From Leptospira perdikensis (lineage in GTDB: Bacteria; Spirochaetota; Leptospiria; Leptospirales; Leptospiraceae), in contig NZ_RQGA01000002.1 of NCBI RefSeq assembly GCF_004769575.1, positions 1 through 64,000 of the forward strand: a stretch of DNA of 64,000 nucleotides, in the 5' to 3' direction. The position numbers and the translations under genes are program-made. Below the pieces are notes generated by a model that was given only the letters and a program-made list of their open reading frames with translations, was not told where the DNA came from and did not search any database. Shown piece after piece: positions 9,613 through 18,577 of this stretch (position 1 is the stretch's first letter; every line of letters starts with the position of its first letter).

Positions 9613-10548
9613 ATGGCCAATAAACGAACTTTTATTTCTCCCGACTTAGCCCAAGAAATTGTAAAAAATATCAGATTACTTGCCCTCTCAGGAAAAAAGA
9701 ATTTTAAAACCTACCTGTATGACCCGCTTGTATTTTCAGGCTGGGAACGAGATAAAGCACACTTAGGATCATCGACTGCTAAGCTGATGGATAAGATCCA
9801 CCAAGACATAGAAGATCCAGCCTATAAACATACCATCGCACATCAATGCAAACGGCTGATTTCTCAAAGTTTGACTGAAAGTTTGTCCGCTTTAGGTGAT
9901 TCCTGTATTTTTTTTCTGGATCGAGTTCAGGAAAACATTGAACTTGCTGCTTCGGTTGAAGCGACTGACTTTATTTATGCGATTGAAAAACCTCTAAAAG
10001 AGTTTGCGAAAATTACAAATGAATCCAACGAGAAAAAATTTGAAGAGACAATTGCGAATTTAACTGCCGAAGATTTACAAACAGCTTTTAGTCCCATTCG
10101 TTTAGATAAAACGCGAAAGAAAGTGTATGTGGAAACAGAACTACATACTTTATACCAACAAGTTTTGACGGCTACAAAATCTAACAATCTCGCAAAATGT
10201 AAAAAGTTACTAACTCGTTATATCATTACATATAATGAATTCGAAAGTTTTAATAAATCCGAAGTAGAAACCTTACTTGTTGCGCTTGATAAAAGGGAGG
10301 CCGGGTTTAGGCAAAACCTTTGGGATTCACTTGCTATAGATATATATTATTCGGTCACTAGAGGAATAATGGAAGGAAACACGAAAAAAGCAATCCAAGG
10401 TATCCGAAAGTTTGCTTATATTTTTGAAGGTGATCCTAACGTTAAGTTTAGTTACGAAATTGATGCATTGGAACGAAAGTTATACGGAATTATCCAAAAG
10501 AAAGGATTAATGCGAGAATTAATGAAAGATTTAAGAAGGGGAACCTAA
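9613..10548 (+). CDS. Unknown protein heading a partner-switching operon
   Basis: I recognise no domain in this 311-residue, charged, mostly helical protein. It has no signal peptide or membrane segment. Its stop codon overlaps the start of the STAS gene (TAATG at 10546-10550), so it is translationally coupled to a regulatory cascade and is probably part of it. It could be a scaffold, a sensor or an effector. The start is uncertain: ATG 9613 (MANKRTF) is used here, but ATG 9592 and TTG 9553 are in frame and none has a strong Shine-Dalgarno. Confidence 0.65.
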   Translation: MANKRTFISPDLAQEIVKNIRLLALSGKKNFKTYLYDPLVFSGWERDKAHLGSSTAKLMDKIHQDIEDPAYKHTIAHQCKRLISQSLTESLSALGDSCIFFLDRVQENIELAASVEATDFIYAIEKPLKEFAKITNESNEKKFEETIANLTAEDLQTAFSPIRLDKTRKKVYVETELHTLYQQVLTATKSNNLAKCKKLLTRYIITYNEFESFNKSEVETLLVALDKREAGFRQNLWDSLAIDIYYSVTRGIMEGNTKKAIQGIRKFAYIFEGDPNVKFSYEIDALERKLYGIIQKKGLMRELMKDLRRGT

Positions 10549-10889
10549 TGGCTAATATAAACTTTAAAGAAAAAAGTCACGGCGATAAATTTGTAATTCA
10601 GGTATCTGGCGAAATTGATGCGAAAACAGCTCCTGAGCTAAAAGTTAAGTTGGAGCTTTCGATTGAAAATGGAGCAACTAAGATTGTATTAGATTTTAGT
10701 GATTTAACTTATATTTCTTCCGCAGGGATTGGTGTCTTAAATTCCATACAAAAGTATTTAAAAGATAAATCAGGGGAAGTTGTTTTGGTGAACCTATCGA
10801 AAGAAGTGAAAGATACGATGGATTTGATGTATTTTACCAAAAAAGTTAAGGTGTTTCCAAACTTGGACGGAGCTCTCGCCGGTTTTTAG
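10548..10889 (+). CDS. STAS-domain anti-sigma factor antagonist (SpoIIAA/RsbV-like)
   Basis: The 113-residue protein is a single STAS domain. The signature loop DLTYISSAGIGVLNS holds the phosphorylatable serine (Ser57 or Ser58, aligning with Ser58 of SpoIIAA). In the known mechanism the unphosphorylated form binds the anti-sigma kinase and frees its target; kinase phosphorylation turns it off and a PP2C phosphatase turns it back on. The kinase and phosphatase are the next two genes. Its start overlaps the stop of the preceding gene. Confidence 0.9.
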   Translation: MANINFKEKSHGDKFVIQVSGEIDAKTAPELKVKLELSIENGATKIVLDFSDLTYISSAGIGVLNSIQKYLKDKSGEVVLVNLSKEVKDTMDLMYFTKKVKVFPNLDGALAGF

Positions 10890-10899
10890 GGCAAATAAT

Positions 10900-11328
10900 T
10901 TGGAACCAAACGAAGAACAGGTTCTCGAAGTTCCCAACCATTTAGACAGTTTGTCTTTGGTTCGGCAAACAGTAAGATCTTTTTTGGGAAATGACCTTCC
11001 TTCTGATATAACCGGTAAACTCGTATTTTGTGTAGATGAAGTGGTCACAAATATCATTGAACATGGATTTCCTAACCAAACTCAATCGTTGATTCAAATA
11101 AAAATGAAAAAAATATCAAAGCAGGTGGAATTCATAATCACCGATAGTGGTATTCCCTTTGACCCAAACAAAAAAAAATCGGATACTTGGAAACATTTAT
11201 ACGAAGCTGGTTTAGACGGCGGATTTGGAATTCGTTCTGTAAAAAAAATTATGACAATCGAATACAAACGATTAGTTGCAGAATCTTTAAATGAGTTAAG
11301 ACTAAGTTATGTTAGGAACGAACCTTGA
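10900..11328 (+). CDS. Anti-sigma-type serine kinase (RsbW/SpoIIAB-like HATPase)
   Basis: The 142-residue protein is a compact GHKL ATPase of the HATPase_c_2 group. The N-box is VDEVVTNIIEHGFPN and the G-box DSGIPFDP; a second glycine motif (GGFGIRSVKKI) follows. It is expected to bind a partner and to phosphorylate the STAS protein encoded just upstream. The start is TTG 10900 with AGGG eight bases ahead. Its stop overlaps the TTG start of the phosphatase gene (TTGA at 11325-11328). No sigma factor gene is adjacent, so the output partner is elsewhere or is not a sigma factor. Confidence 0.88.
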   Translation: MEPNEEQVLEVPNHLDSLSLVRQTVRSFLGNDLPSDITGKLVFCVDEVVTNIIEHGFPNQTQSLIQIKMKKISKQVEFIITDSGIPFDPNKKKSDTWKHLYEAGLDGGFGIRSVKKIMTIEYKRLVAESLNELRLSYVRNEP

Positions 11329-14303
11329 ATAAAAAAAGAATACTACGGGCGATTGTTCCGGGCATCAGAACTAAGTTAAGTTTTTTTACAGCCATCCTTG
11401 TGATTTCGATTTTAGCGATTACTTCATCGTTACATTATAACCAACAGCAAAAAGCGCTGGAAGATAAACTAGAATCGGAACTAAAAACTCCATTGGAATA
11501 TATCAATTCTGTTGTTTTGGATTTGGAAAATTTAACTCGAAGCCTTGTGATGATTGAAGAATTTAAGGTAAGGGTCAAAGGGAAAAAGAAAGAATTGAGT
11601 CGTTTTAAACGAACGATTGTTAGTAAAGAAACTGGATTACTAGGTTCATTGAAAGATTTTGGTAAATCTCTTGGACTCAATCTGAAAAGAAATAATGTAT
11701 ATCGATCCGTGGATACTTATTTTACTCGATATCTTTCCGAGAAAGAAATCGATGATTTTGAAGACAAGGTAAAGGCTGAACTGCGCAAAGAAAATGGGGC
11801 GCCGATTGATCCTTCAACATATAAATATATAAAAGGTTTTGCCGAGAAAACAGCCCTAGCTCGAATCAATGTAGAACGGGCCAAAATACGTCTGATTGAG
11901 ATAGAAGAAGAGTTACAATCACTCGAATCTGAGTTATTGACGGAGGACCTAAACCTCAAAAGAAAAAAAACTTTGATAGCCGATAAATTAGCCATCATCA
12001 CTGAACGTAAGTTAAATGAAAAAATTATTCCAGAAAATGAAAGAAAATCTTTAAATTACGAAACGCTTTTAACAAAGGCATTACAAAACTTTTTTAGAGG
12101 ATCTTATAAAGATCATATTACCTCTATTGGTTTGATGCCTGATAAAATTCGAATATTTGCTTATGACAGAATGGGTAAAGAAACCTTAGATACCGGATTA
12201 TTATTTCCTGAATCCTCAGGAACTGGCAAAAAACTTCTAAAACAATCGGATTATTTGGAAAACAAAAGGATTTTGTTTTCTGAAAAAAACGTGATGAGTT
12301 TAGTAAAGGAAAATTATTTACCTACTAGTTATGAAGTTGGTGGTAGGCAATATGAAGTTGTTTTTCGACCCGTATTTAGAAATCCAAAAACTGCAGAACG
12401 CGCAAAGTTAATTACCGAGTTACTTTCTGACGATGAGAATAGTTATTTGGAATTTTTCGCAGAGGATTTGAAAATTTCAGAACAACTTAGGGAAGTTGTT
12501 TTAAAATTAAAATATAGAGTCACCGAACTTCGAAAAGAAGGTAAGGTGAAACCAGGTGCTGACCCAATTTATCGTAGCCTTGCCGATTCCTATCGAGGGT
12601 TAATTAAGAAACGTGAATTGAAATTTCAAGAATTAATGCCAAATAAATCGGCATTCGAGTTGCGTATGAAAAATTGGAATGAAGATTATTCCGCACTCGT
12701 TGAGAAGAAAAAACAAATCGCAAAAGAAATAGTCGAATGGGAAGAAAAATTAAAATCCCCACCAAAAAAGGGAGAAACTGTTTTTACACTCGAAGAGATC
12801 CAAGAAAAAATCAGAAATCTTGAAGCATTACTTGAAGAAACTAATGATCAGATTCAAAGAGTTGCGATTAGTAAAGATGACTGGTCATCTTTTAAAGAAG
12901 CGAAATTGAATGATGCAATCCATGGAATTCGGGATGCAGCTCTAGAAGATTTTGTATTCATGCCATTTCAAACGGGTCCGTCAAGTTTGATGCGTTATTA
13001 CAAGAATGAAGAGGAAAGGGAAATCCAAGCTATCAAACATAAACAATTTAGGGAATGGATTCTCTCTGGAAATTCAGAAACCGTATTACCAAAACTCAAA
13101 GGAAAATTTTCGTTTTCTGATTCAGGGATTCTCGTACGGAGCAGAACGGAAGCAGAAGAAATGATGTGGAATTTGGACGAAACTCCAATTCTTCTTTCTA
13201 AAGAAAATGTTTCTGGTTTGGTTTATGAATTACTACAAAAAGATTTGCTTGGATTCAATGTCATCATCATTGATCGAACAGAAGGTTATCGGCAAATCAA
13301 AAAGAATAGGGAAGAACAAATTCGTTATGCAAGTGTCATCGCTATCGTGGGCATTCTTCTTGCTTACCTACTTGCTTGGTTCTTTGTTCGGAAAATAAAA
13401 ATTATCAGCAAAAAAACGGAAGAAATTGAAAAAGGAAATTTAGATGTTTCGTTTCCAAAAGCGGGTTACGATGAAATTGGGATTCTTAGTGAGTCATTAA
13501 ATGATATGGTGCATGGCCTTAAAGAACGAGAAGAGATGAAAGGTGAGCTCGTTGCAGCAGAAGAAATTCAGAAACGCCTGTTACCTGGTAATCTACCGAC
13601 AAGTTTAGAAGATAAAATTGAACTTGCAGCTTTTTATAAAGCGATGACAGGTGTAGGTGGCGATTATTATGATTTTATTGAACTCAATGATGGGAAACTT
13701 GCGTTCTGCATTGGTGATGTATCCAACCATGGGGTTGGGCCTGCGATTGTTATGGCGTTATTTCGTGCTCAGATCCGTTCCATTTTTCGAAAAGGAGAAC
13801 GAAATCTTAAAAAGATTCTTCTCGAAGTGAATGGGAGTTTGTATGAAGATACACCCGATCATATCTTTGTGACATTTTTTTTAGGAGTTTTTGATCCGGA
13901 AAAATCTTCAGTAGAATACATTTCCGCAGGCCACGTAAAACCAATGTTTTATGATGCGTCTACCAATAAAATTCATGAATTACCAGCAGGAGGTTTGCCT
14001 TTAGGGATGGATGAAAATTCGTTTTTTGAATCTACTATCGAAAGAAAAGTCATTATATTGGATTCGGGTGACCTCTTTTTTCAATATACAGATGGGTTGG
14101 ATGAAGCTAGAAGTATCGAAGGAGATTTTTTTGGTAAACCAAAAATCGCTAAACAACTATTGGCAAATGGAGGTGAACATGCAAACGACCTGGTAAAGAA
14201 TATGGTTCTTGAATTGGAAAAACATACATCTCAAAATTTATCACAACCAGGTATGTCTACACTCTCCGATGATATCGCAATGATTGTGATCCGGAAAAAA
14301 TAA
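11325..14303 (+). CDS. Membrane PP2C phosphatase with HAMP domain (RsbU/SpoIIE-like)
   Basis: The 992-residue protein has an N-terminal membrane helix (about 16-38), a very long extracytoplasmic region, a second helix (about 667-689), a HAMP domain (about 690-745) and a SpoIIE/PP2C phosphatase domain (about 755-990). The metal-site motifs GGDYYDFI and FCIGDVSNHGVG and a C-terminal LSDDIAMIVI are present. It should dephosphorylate the STAS protein in response to an outside signal. The roughly 630-residue sensor region is unusually large, rich in Lys and Glu, and contains predicted coiled-coil stretches (for example around residues 185-240) rather than a recognisable CHASE or Cache domain. It is the last gene of the four-gene operon. 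Confidence 0.9.
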   Translation: MNKKRILRAIVPGIRTKLSFFTAILVISILAITSSLHYNQQQKALEDKLESELKTPLEYINSVVLDLENLTRSLVMIEEFKVRVKGKKKELSRFKRTIVSKETGLLGSLKDFGKSLGLNLKRNNVYRSVDTYFTRYLSEKEIDDFEDKVKAELRKENGAPIDPSTYKYIKGFAEKTALARINVERAKIRLIEIEEELQSLESELLTEDLNLKRKKTLIADKLAIITERKLNEKIIPENERKSLNYETLLTKALQNFFRGSYKDHITSIGLMPDKIRIFAYDRMGKETLDTGLLFPESSGTGKKLLKQSDYLENKRILFSEKNVMSLVKENYLPTSYEVGGRQYEVVFRPVFRNPKTAERAKLITELLSDDENSYLEFFAEDLKISEQLREVVLKLKYRVTELRKEGKVKPGADPIYRSLADSYRGLIKKRELKFQELMPNKSAFELRMKNWNEDYSALVEKKKQIAKEIVEWEEKLKSPPKKGETVFTLEEIQEKIRNLEALLEETNDQIQRVAISKDDWSSFKEAKLNDAIHGIRDAALEDFVFMPFQTGPSSLMRYYKNEEEREIQAIKHKQFREWILSGNSETVLPKLKGKFSFSDSGILVRSRTEAEEMMWNLDETPILLSKENVSGLVYELLQKDLLGFNVIIIDRTEGYRQIKKNREEQIRYASVIAIVGILLAYLLAWFFVRKIKIISKKTEEIEKGNLDVSFPKAGYDEIGILSESLNDMVHGLKEREEMKGELVAAEEIQKRLLPGNLPTSLEDKIELAAFYKAMTGVGGDYYDFIELNDGKLAFCIGDVSNHGVGPAIVMALFRAQIRSIFRKGERNLKKILLEVNGSLYEDTPDHIFVTFFLGVFDPEKSSVEYISAGHVKPMFYDASTNKIHELPAGGLPLGMDENSFFESTIERKVIILDSGDLFFQYTDGLDEARSIEGDFFGKPKIAKQLLANGGEHANDLVKNMVLELEKHTSQNLSQPGMSTLSDDIAMIVIRKK

Positions 14304-14327
14304 ACTTTAATATATTAAAACAATTGA

Positions 14328-14357
14328 GGTCATTCACTTAGCATATTAGGAAATCCT
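14328..14357 (+). terminator. Possible weak terminator behind the PP2C gene
   Basis: A short AGGA/TCCT hairpin with flanking ATAT pairs is followed by five T (about 14343-14357). It lies within 60 bases of the phosphatase stop codon and may end the partner-switching operon. The stem is short, so confidence is low. Confidence 0.3.
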
Positions 14358-14363
14358 ATATTT

Positions 14364-15572
14364 TTATCGAATAGATTCTTTTAAGTTTTGATTACAGAAT
14401 TCTAAAAATTGAACAAAACTCATTGGTTTTGCTATGAAATAACCTTGTCCCAAATCGCAATTCATGTTTTTTAGTTGTTCCCAATCGTTTTTGGTCTCAA
14501 CACCTTCTGCAGTACATTTGATTTGAAGTTTTGTAGCCATTTCAATACTAGAATTAATTAAAACTCGCGATACATTGCTATTGGTCATATCGCGAACGAA
14601 AGATTGGTCTATCTTTAACTCGGTAAATGCGATTCGAGTGATTTGTTGCATACTGGAATACCCGGTTCCATAATCATCAATCGATAAACCAAATCCCTTC
14701 ATACGTAGACGTGCTAAGTTCTCAAGAGCTGGCGCCATTTCTGTCATTGCGGCGGTTTCGGTAATTTCAAGAATAATATATTTAGGATCTAACTCTGATT
14801 TTAACACAATTTGGGTAATTTTATCGGCAAGTTTTGTATCTGCTAAAGATGTAAGTGAAAGATTGACTGAAATTGAAATCTTGTGACCATGTGTGTGCAT
14901 TTCTTTGCAGGTTTTCGCTGATTTTTCAAGCATAATGAATGTTAGTATGTCGATGTTACCTGATTTTTCCAATAAATCAATGAATGCATTTGGAGTTACG
15001 ATTCCGTATTGAGGATGAATCCACCTTGCCAAGGCTTCTGCACCAATCAACCTGCCAGTAGCTAATTCAAGTTTTGGTTGAAAAAAGGGGGAAAATTGAC
15101 CTTCGAGTAATCCTTCTAGAATTTCCCCTAAAGTATAACTGGAACCATCTTTCGATTCATTTTTTTGTTTTAGGTCGCGAGATTTATAAATGGAAAATAA
15201 TGGAATTAGATGAGCAGGTGTTATTGGTTTTTCTATAGCACCAAGTAAATATATCCCATAAGCACCAGCCATTTTTCTGACAGATTCAATTAAAGCTCCA
15301 TCCAAGGCACTCATGATGATGGTTGCAACAGGAGAATGTGCGTTTCCTATATGTCGTAAGAACTCCATTCCATCCATCTCAGGCATATTTAAATCACAGA
15401 GAATGATATCAACGGAATTCGGACTTGATTGATTTAGTATATTAAGAGCTTCTGTTCCTGTTCTCGCTTCACTAATTTTCATTGCACCCAATCGCAATAA
15501 AATGTCTACGATCACATCTCTTTGAAAGTCATCGTCTTCAACAATGAGAAAAGTTAAATCATTTGCATTCAT
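14364..15572 (-). CDS. Response regulator with EAL c-di-GMP phosphodiesterase domain
   Basis: The 402-residue protein begins with a receiver (residues about 8-125; acidic pair in VEDDDFQRD, phosphoacceptor in CDLNMPEMDG). An EAL domain fills the rest. Catalytic motifs look intact: GAEALARW, ITETAAM, IDDYGTGYSS, KIDQSFV and AEGVET. It should hydrolyse c-di-GMP to pGpG when its receiver is phosphorylated. The gene lies 26 bases downstream of the hybrid kinase at 15599-18109, which is the probable phosphodonor. There is no GGDEF domain. Confidence 0.9.
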   Translation of the reverse strand: MNANDLTFLIVEDDDFQRDVIVDILLRLGAMKISEARTGTEALNILNQSSPNSVDIILCDLNMPEMDGMEFLRHIGNAHSPVATIIMSALDGALIESVRKMAGAYGIYLLGAIEKPITPAHLIPLFSIYKSRDLKQKNESKDGSSYTLGEILEGLLEGQFSPFFQPKLELATGRLIGAEALARWIHPQYGIVTPNAFIDLLEKSGNIDILTFIMLEKSAKTCKEMHTHGHKISISVNLSLTSLADTKLADKITQIVLKSELDPKYIILEITETAAMTEMAPALENLARLRMKGFGLSIDDYGTGYSSMQQITRIAFTELKIDQSFVRDMTNSNVSRVLINSSIEMATKLQIKCTAEGVETKNDWEQLKNMNCDLGQGYFIAKPMSFVQFLEFCNQNLKESIR

Positions 15573-15598
15573 ATGTTTACCTAGTTGAAATTTGATGT

Positions 15599-18109
15599 TT
15601 ATAAATCATCAATAAAAGATTCGATTTTTACAATGTCACTTTTCATCCCTTCGATTTCCTCTAAGGCTTTGTTGACCTCATTTTCGAGGATCAATGATTC
15701 AACTTTTGTATATCCGTTGATTAAATATCGTGCTCCTGCAATTTTGCAGGATCCTTTTAAGCGATGAGCAAGGTGCGCTGCTTCTGTTAGGTTTTTGTTT
15801 GACAATTCAGCAATCAGTTTCATTAAATCTTCATGATGATGCATTCTGAACTTCTTTAAAATTAATACCTGCCCCATTTTGTCCGGAACAATACTTTGTA
15901 GATTCGTTATATCAATAGGTGAACTTTCATTAGTAAGATGATCTGAAGAATCTATGGGCAAAGGATTTAGTAAGTTGGGTAGCCATTTTAGGAGGGTTTT
16001 TTTGAGTGTCGCAATTCGTGCGGGTTTAATTAGAATTTCATCCATTCCCGCATCAAAACAATGATCGTTCTCTTCGCTTAGTACATTTGCAGTGTAGGCT
16101 ATGATTGGAATTTTTTTAAGGAAACGTTTCTCTTCTATATTTCGGATATCTCTCGCAAGTGTGTATCCGTCTTTGATCGGCATATGGCAATCGGTAATGA
16201 TAAGATCGTATTTGTTCTCTAACCATAATTTCAGGGCTTTTTCACCATCATCGGTGTTATCTACTTGGAAACCTAACATTTCAACCTGGCGAACTAGTAG
16301 TTCTAAGTTCACAGAGTGATCATCAACTACAAGAATTCTCGGAACGTATGATTTTGAATGAATGATGGGCTCAATGTGATGTTCTTCAGCCGTAAGAAAA
16401 TTTAAACCGTTGGTATCGATGTTGATTGTGGGAAGTGATAATGTAAGGCTAAATGTTGAGCCAACCCCTGGACTACTATCAATCGATATGGTTCCATCCA
16501 TCAGATCTGCAAGTCGTCTGCAGATAGCTAATCCAAGTCCAGTGCCACCATACAATCTAGCGGTATCTGCTGTTGCTTGAGAATAACTTTGGAATAATCG
16601 AGATTGTTCTTCTGTGGTGAGGCCAATTCCTGTATCCATTACTGAAAAACGTATTTGTTGTGCATATGTAAGATTTTTTACTAACTCTGCAGAGATTGTA
16701 ATTTCACCTTTCTTTGTAAATTTGATTCCGTTACTAACAAAGTTGTTTAATATTTGTGATAATCTTAGTGGATCAATTAGATGTGAGACGAGTATCTCTT
16801 CGTCAATTTTATAATTTAAAGTCAATCCTTTTGCATTGGCAATATGAAAGTATGTTGAAACTACTTCGGAAAGTAATCGATTGATTGATGTTACCTGAAG
16901 AGATAACTCTAGTTTTCCTTCTTCTATTTTTGACAAATCAAGAATATCACTTAAAATTCGGAGTAAACTATTTCCTGATTCCATAGCATTTTGAACCATA
17001 CGTTTCTGATCAACACTGAGGATTGTTTGGGAAAGTAATTCTAACATCCCAATCAATCCACTTAGAGGAGTTCGAATTTCATGACTCATGATTGCAAGAA
17101 ATGAGTCTTTTGCTTTGTTTGCTAACTCAGCTTTTTCTTTTGCTTTTTCTAAAAATGCTTTTGCTACAAATTCATCTGTTACATCGCGAAAAACTAAAAT
17201 GGAACCAATGATTTTGCCTGATTTATTTTTGATCGGAGCACAGTTGTTTGAAATATTGATTCTAATGCCATCTCGATTGATGAGAAGGGAATCTTGATTG
17301 TCACCTTTTGCCTTCCCAGAAGAAATTACTTCATATATCGGAATTACTTTTGGTTCGCCAGTTTTTGTATGAACTAGTTCTAAAATTTCTGATACTTGGT
17401 GACCCATTGCTTCTTTTTCTGTCCAACCAATTAATTCTTGAGCAACAGGGTTTAAACGATTGATCACACCATGTTCATCTGTAGTGAGTACAGCATCACC
17501 AATCGAACTTAAGGTAATTGATAAATTTTGTTCGCTATTTAATAAGGCATCATTTTTTTCAATGACTTCTTTTGCACGTGTATATACTTCCGATTCCATT
17601 TTGGCAATACGTTCCCGCATTTCTTCAGTGTTTTCGGACTGTTCCAGTTTTTGTTGTTTTAGGCGAACAAATTCTGTTACATCTTCTGCTCGATGGACAA
17701 TACAAAGTAAGTTGCCATCTTTATCAAAGACTGGCGAGTTTCTAGGGCTCCAATATTTAACTTCGAAACCACTCCCATCCGGCTTTCGAACATCATACTT
17801 TTGTAATGTCATTGTGCTTGCGACTTTGTAGTTTACAACTCGGAGTAGGGAGGCTTTGAGTTGTTTGACGCCGTCAGCGTTTTCGTCGTTTGGGTTGTCT
17901 GGGAATACTTCGAAAATATTATGTCCAATTACGTTTTCTCTTTTGATGAGTGTGGCTTCTGCATAAGCATCGCTAACATCAATGATATTAAATTCTAAAT
18001 CTAAGATCATATAGAGTTCGGAAAGAGACTCGAAAATATTTTTAAAATCGATTGGATATAGTTTATTGTTTTTTAAAGTAATGTCTGAAGTGAGCTCCTC
18101 GTTTTCCAT
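15599..18109 (-). CDS. Hybrid histidine kinase (PAS-PAS-HisKA-HATPase-REC-Hpt)
   Basis: The 836-residue soluble kinase carries two PAS domains (about 20-150 and 195-320), an H-box (FLAIMSHEIRTPLSGLIGM) and an ATPase domain with N-box (LNNFVSNGIKFTKKG) and YGGTGLGL. A receiver follows (LVVDDHSVN, ITDCHMPIKDG). The C-terminal Hpt domain has its phosphoacceptor His in AHRLKGSCKIAGA. This is a complete internal His-Asp-His relay that could deliver phosphate to the REC-EAL protein encoded immediately downstream. The signal is unknown. The 454 bases upstream should hold the promoter. Confidence 0.9.
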   Translation of the reverse strand: MENEELTSDITLKNNKLYPIDFKNIFESLSELYMILDLEFNIIDVSDAYAEATLIKRENVIGHNIFEVFPDNPNDENADGVKQLKASLLRVVNYKVASTMTLQKYDVRKPDGSGFEVKYWSPRNSPVFDKDGNLLCIVHRAEDVTEFVRLKQQKLEQSENTEEMRERIAKMESEVYTRAKEVIEKNDALLNSEQNLSITLSSIGDAVLTTDEHGVINRLNPVAQELIGWTEKEAMGHQVSEILELVHTKTGEPKVIPIYEVISSGKAKGDNQDSLLINRDGIRINISNNCAPIKNKSGKIIGSILVFRDVTDEFVAKAFLEKAKEKAELANKAKDSFLAIMSHEIRTPLSGLIGMLELLSQTILSVDQKRMVQNAMESGNSLLRILSDILDLSKIEEGKLELSLQVTSINRLLSEVVSTYFHIANAKGLTLNYKIDEEILVSHLIDPLRLSQILNNFVSNGIKFTKKGEITISAELVKNLTYAQQIRFSVMDTGIGLTTEEQSRLFQSYSQATADTARLYGGTGLGLAICRRLADLMDGTISIDSSPGVGSTFSLTLSLPTINIDTNGLNFLTAEEHHIEPIIHSKSYVPRILVVDDHSVNLELLVRQVEMLGFQVDNTDDGEKALKLWLENKYDLIITDCHMPIKDGYTLARDIRNIEEKRFLKKIPIIAYTANVLSEENDHCFDAGMDEILIKPARIATLKKTLLKWLPNLLNPLPIDSSDHLTNESSPIDITNLQSIVPDKMGQVLILKKFRMHHHEDLMKLIAELSNKNLTEAAHLAHRLKGSCKIAGARYLINGYTKVESLILENEVNKALEEIEGMKSDIVKIESFIDDL

Positions 18110-18563
18110 TTTGTTTTTTCCGTATTATGGTAAAAATTATCAAAACTTTAGTTCAATCGAAAATAGTAATGTATGCAACCACAAAACGTATTTGATATAA
18201 AGTACATTTATGGGAATTTGTTACGAGTTTTGATTAATGTAGTTATAATAGTAGATCGGAGTTCAAAAAATATTTAGAGAAATGGTAAAATAAAATATAT
18301 TGATGCAATAATTAGAATATGCTATTTTTCCATTTTGCGAACAAAGTTCGCAAATGAATTCCAAGCGAGGATATCTTTTGTAAGTTACCTTTGACTTAGG
18401 GAGAGTTTTTTTGAGTGGTTTGTGTTTATGAATGCACCAAACATTGTAAATACGGGTTTGTGCTAGGTAGTAATTCTAGTTTTCTTATGATTTGGAATTC
18501 TTATTGTAAACCAATTAAATGGTAAGGCCGGATCCTGGTTGGTCTTTGCCATGATCCTTGTCG
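18110..18563. other. 454-bp intergenic region upstream of the hybrid kinase
   Basis: The region holds no supported gene. It contains a 9-bp dyad at 18334-18354 and, at its left-strand boundary, a dyad overlapping the end of the lipoprotein gene (18554-18577). The promoter of the leftward hybrid kinase gene should be near 18120-18200, where the sequence is very AT-rich, but I could not fix its -35 and -10 boxes. Confidence 0.4.
18334..18354. promoter_or_regulatory. 9-bp dyad, possible operator
   Basis: TTTGCGAAC (18334-18342), three A, then GTTCGCAAA (18346-18354) form a perfect palindromic site. It lies about 225 bases upstream of the hybrid kinase start. The compact size and symmetry fit a regulator binding site as well as an RNA hairpin. 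No regulator can be named. Confidence 0.35.
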
Positions 18564-18577
18564 TTATGGACAAGGAT
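18554..18577 (-). terminator. 9-bp dyad overlapping the lipoprotein stop codon
   Basis: ATCCTTGTC and GACAAGGAT flank a six-base loop that contains most of the minus-strand stop codon at 18564-18566. Placement at the very end of the 1231-residue lipoprotein gene suggests transcription termination or 3'-end protection. No U-tract follows on the minus strand. Confidence 0.45.

Noticed and set aside
18334..18354. LexA-type site reading of the TTTGCGAAC dyad
   Set aside because: The spacing does not match TTTG-N5-CAAA, the form I recall for Leptospira LexA; kept only as an unnamed dyad.
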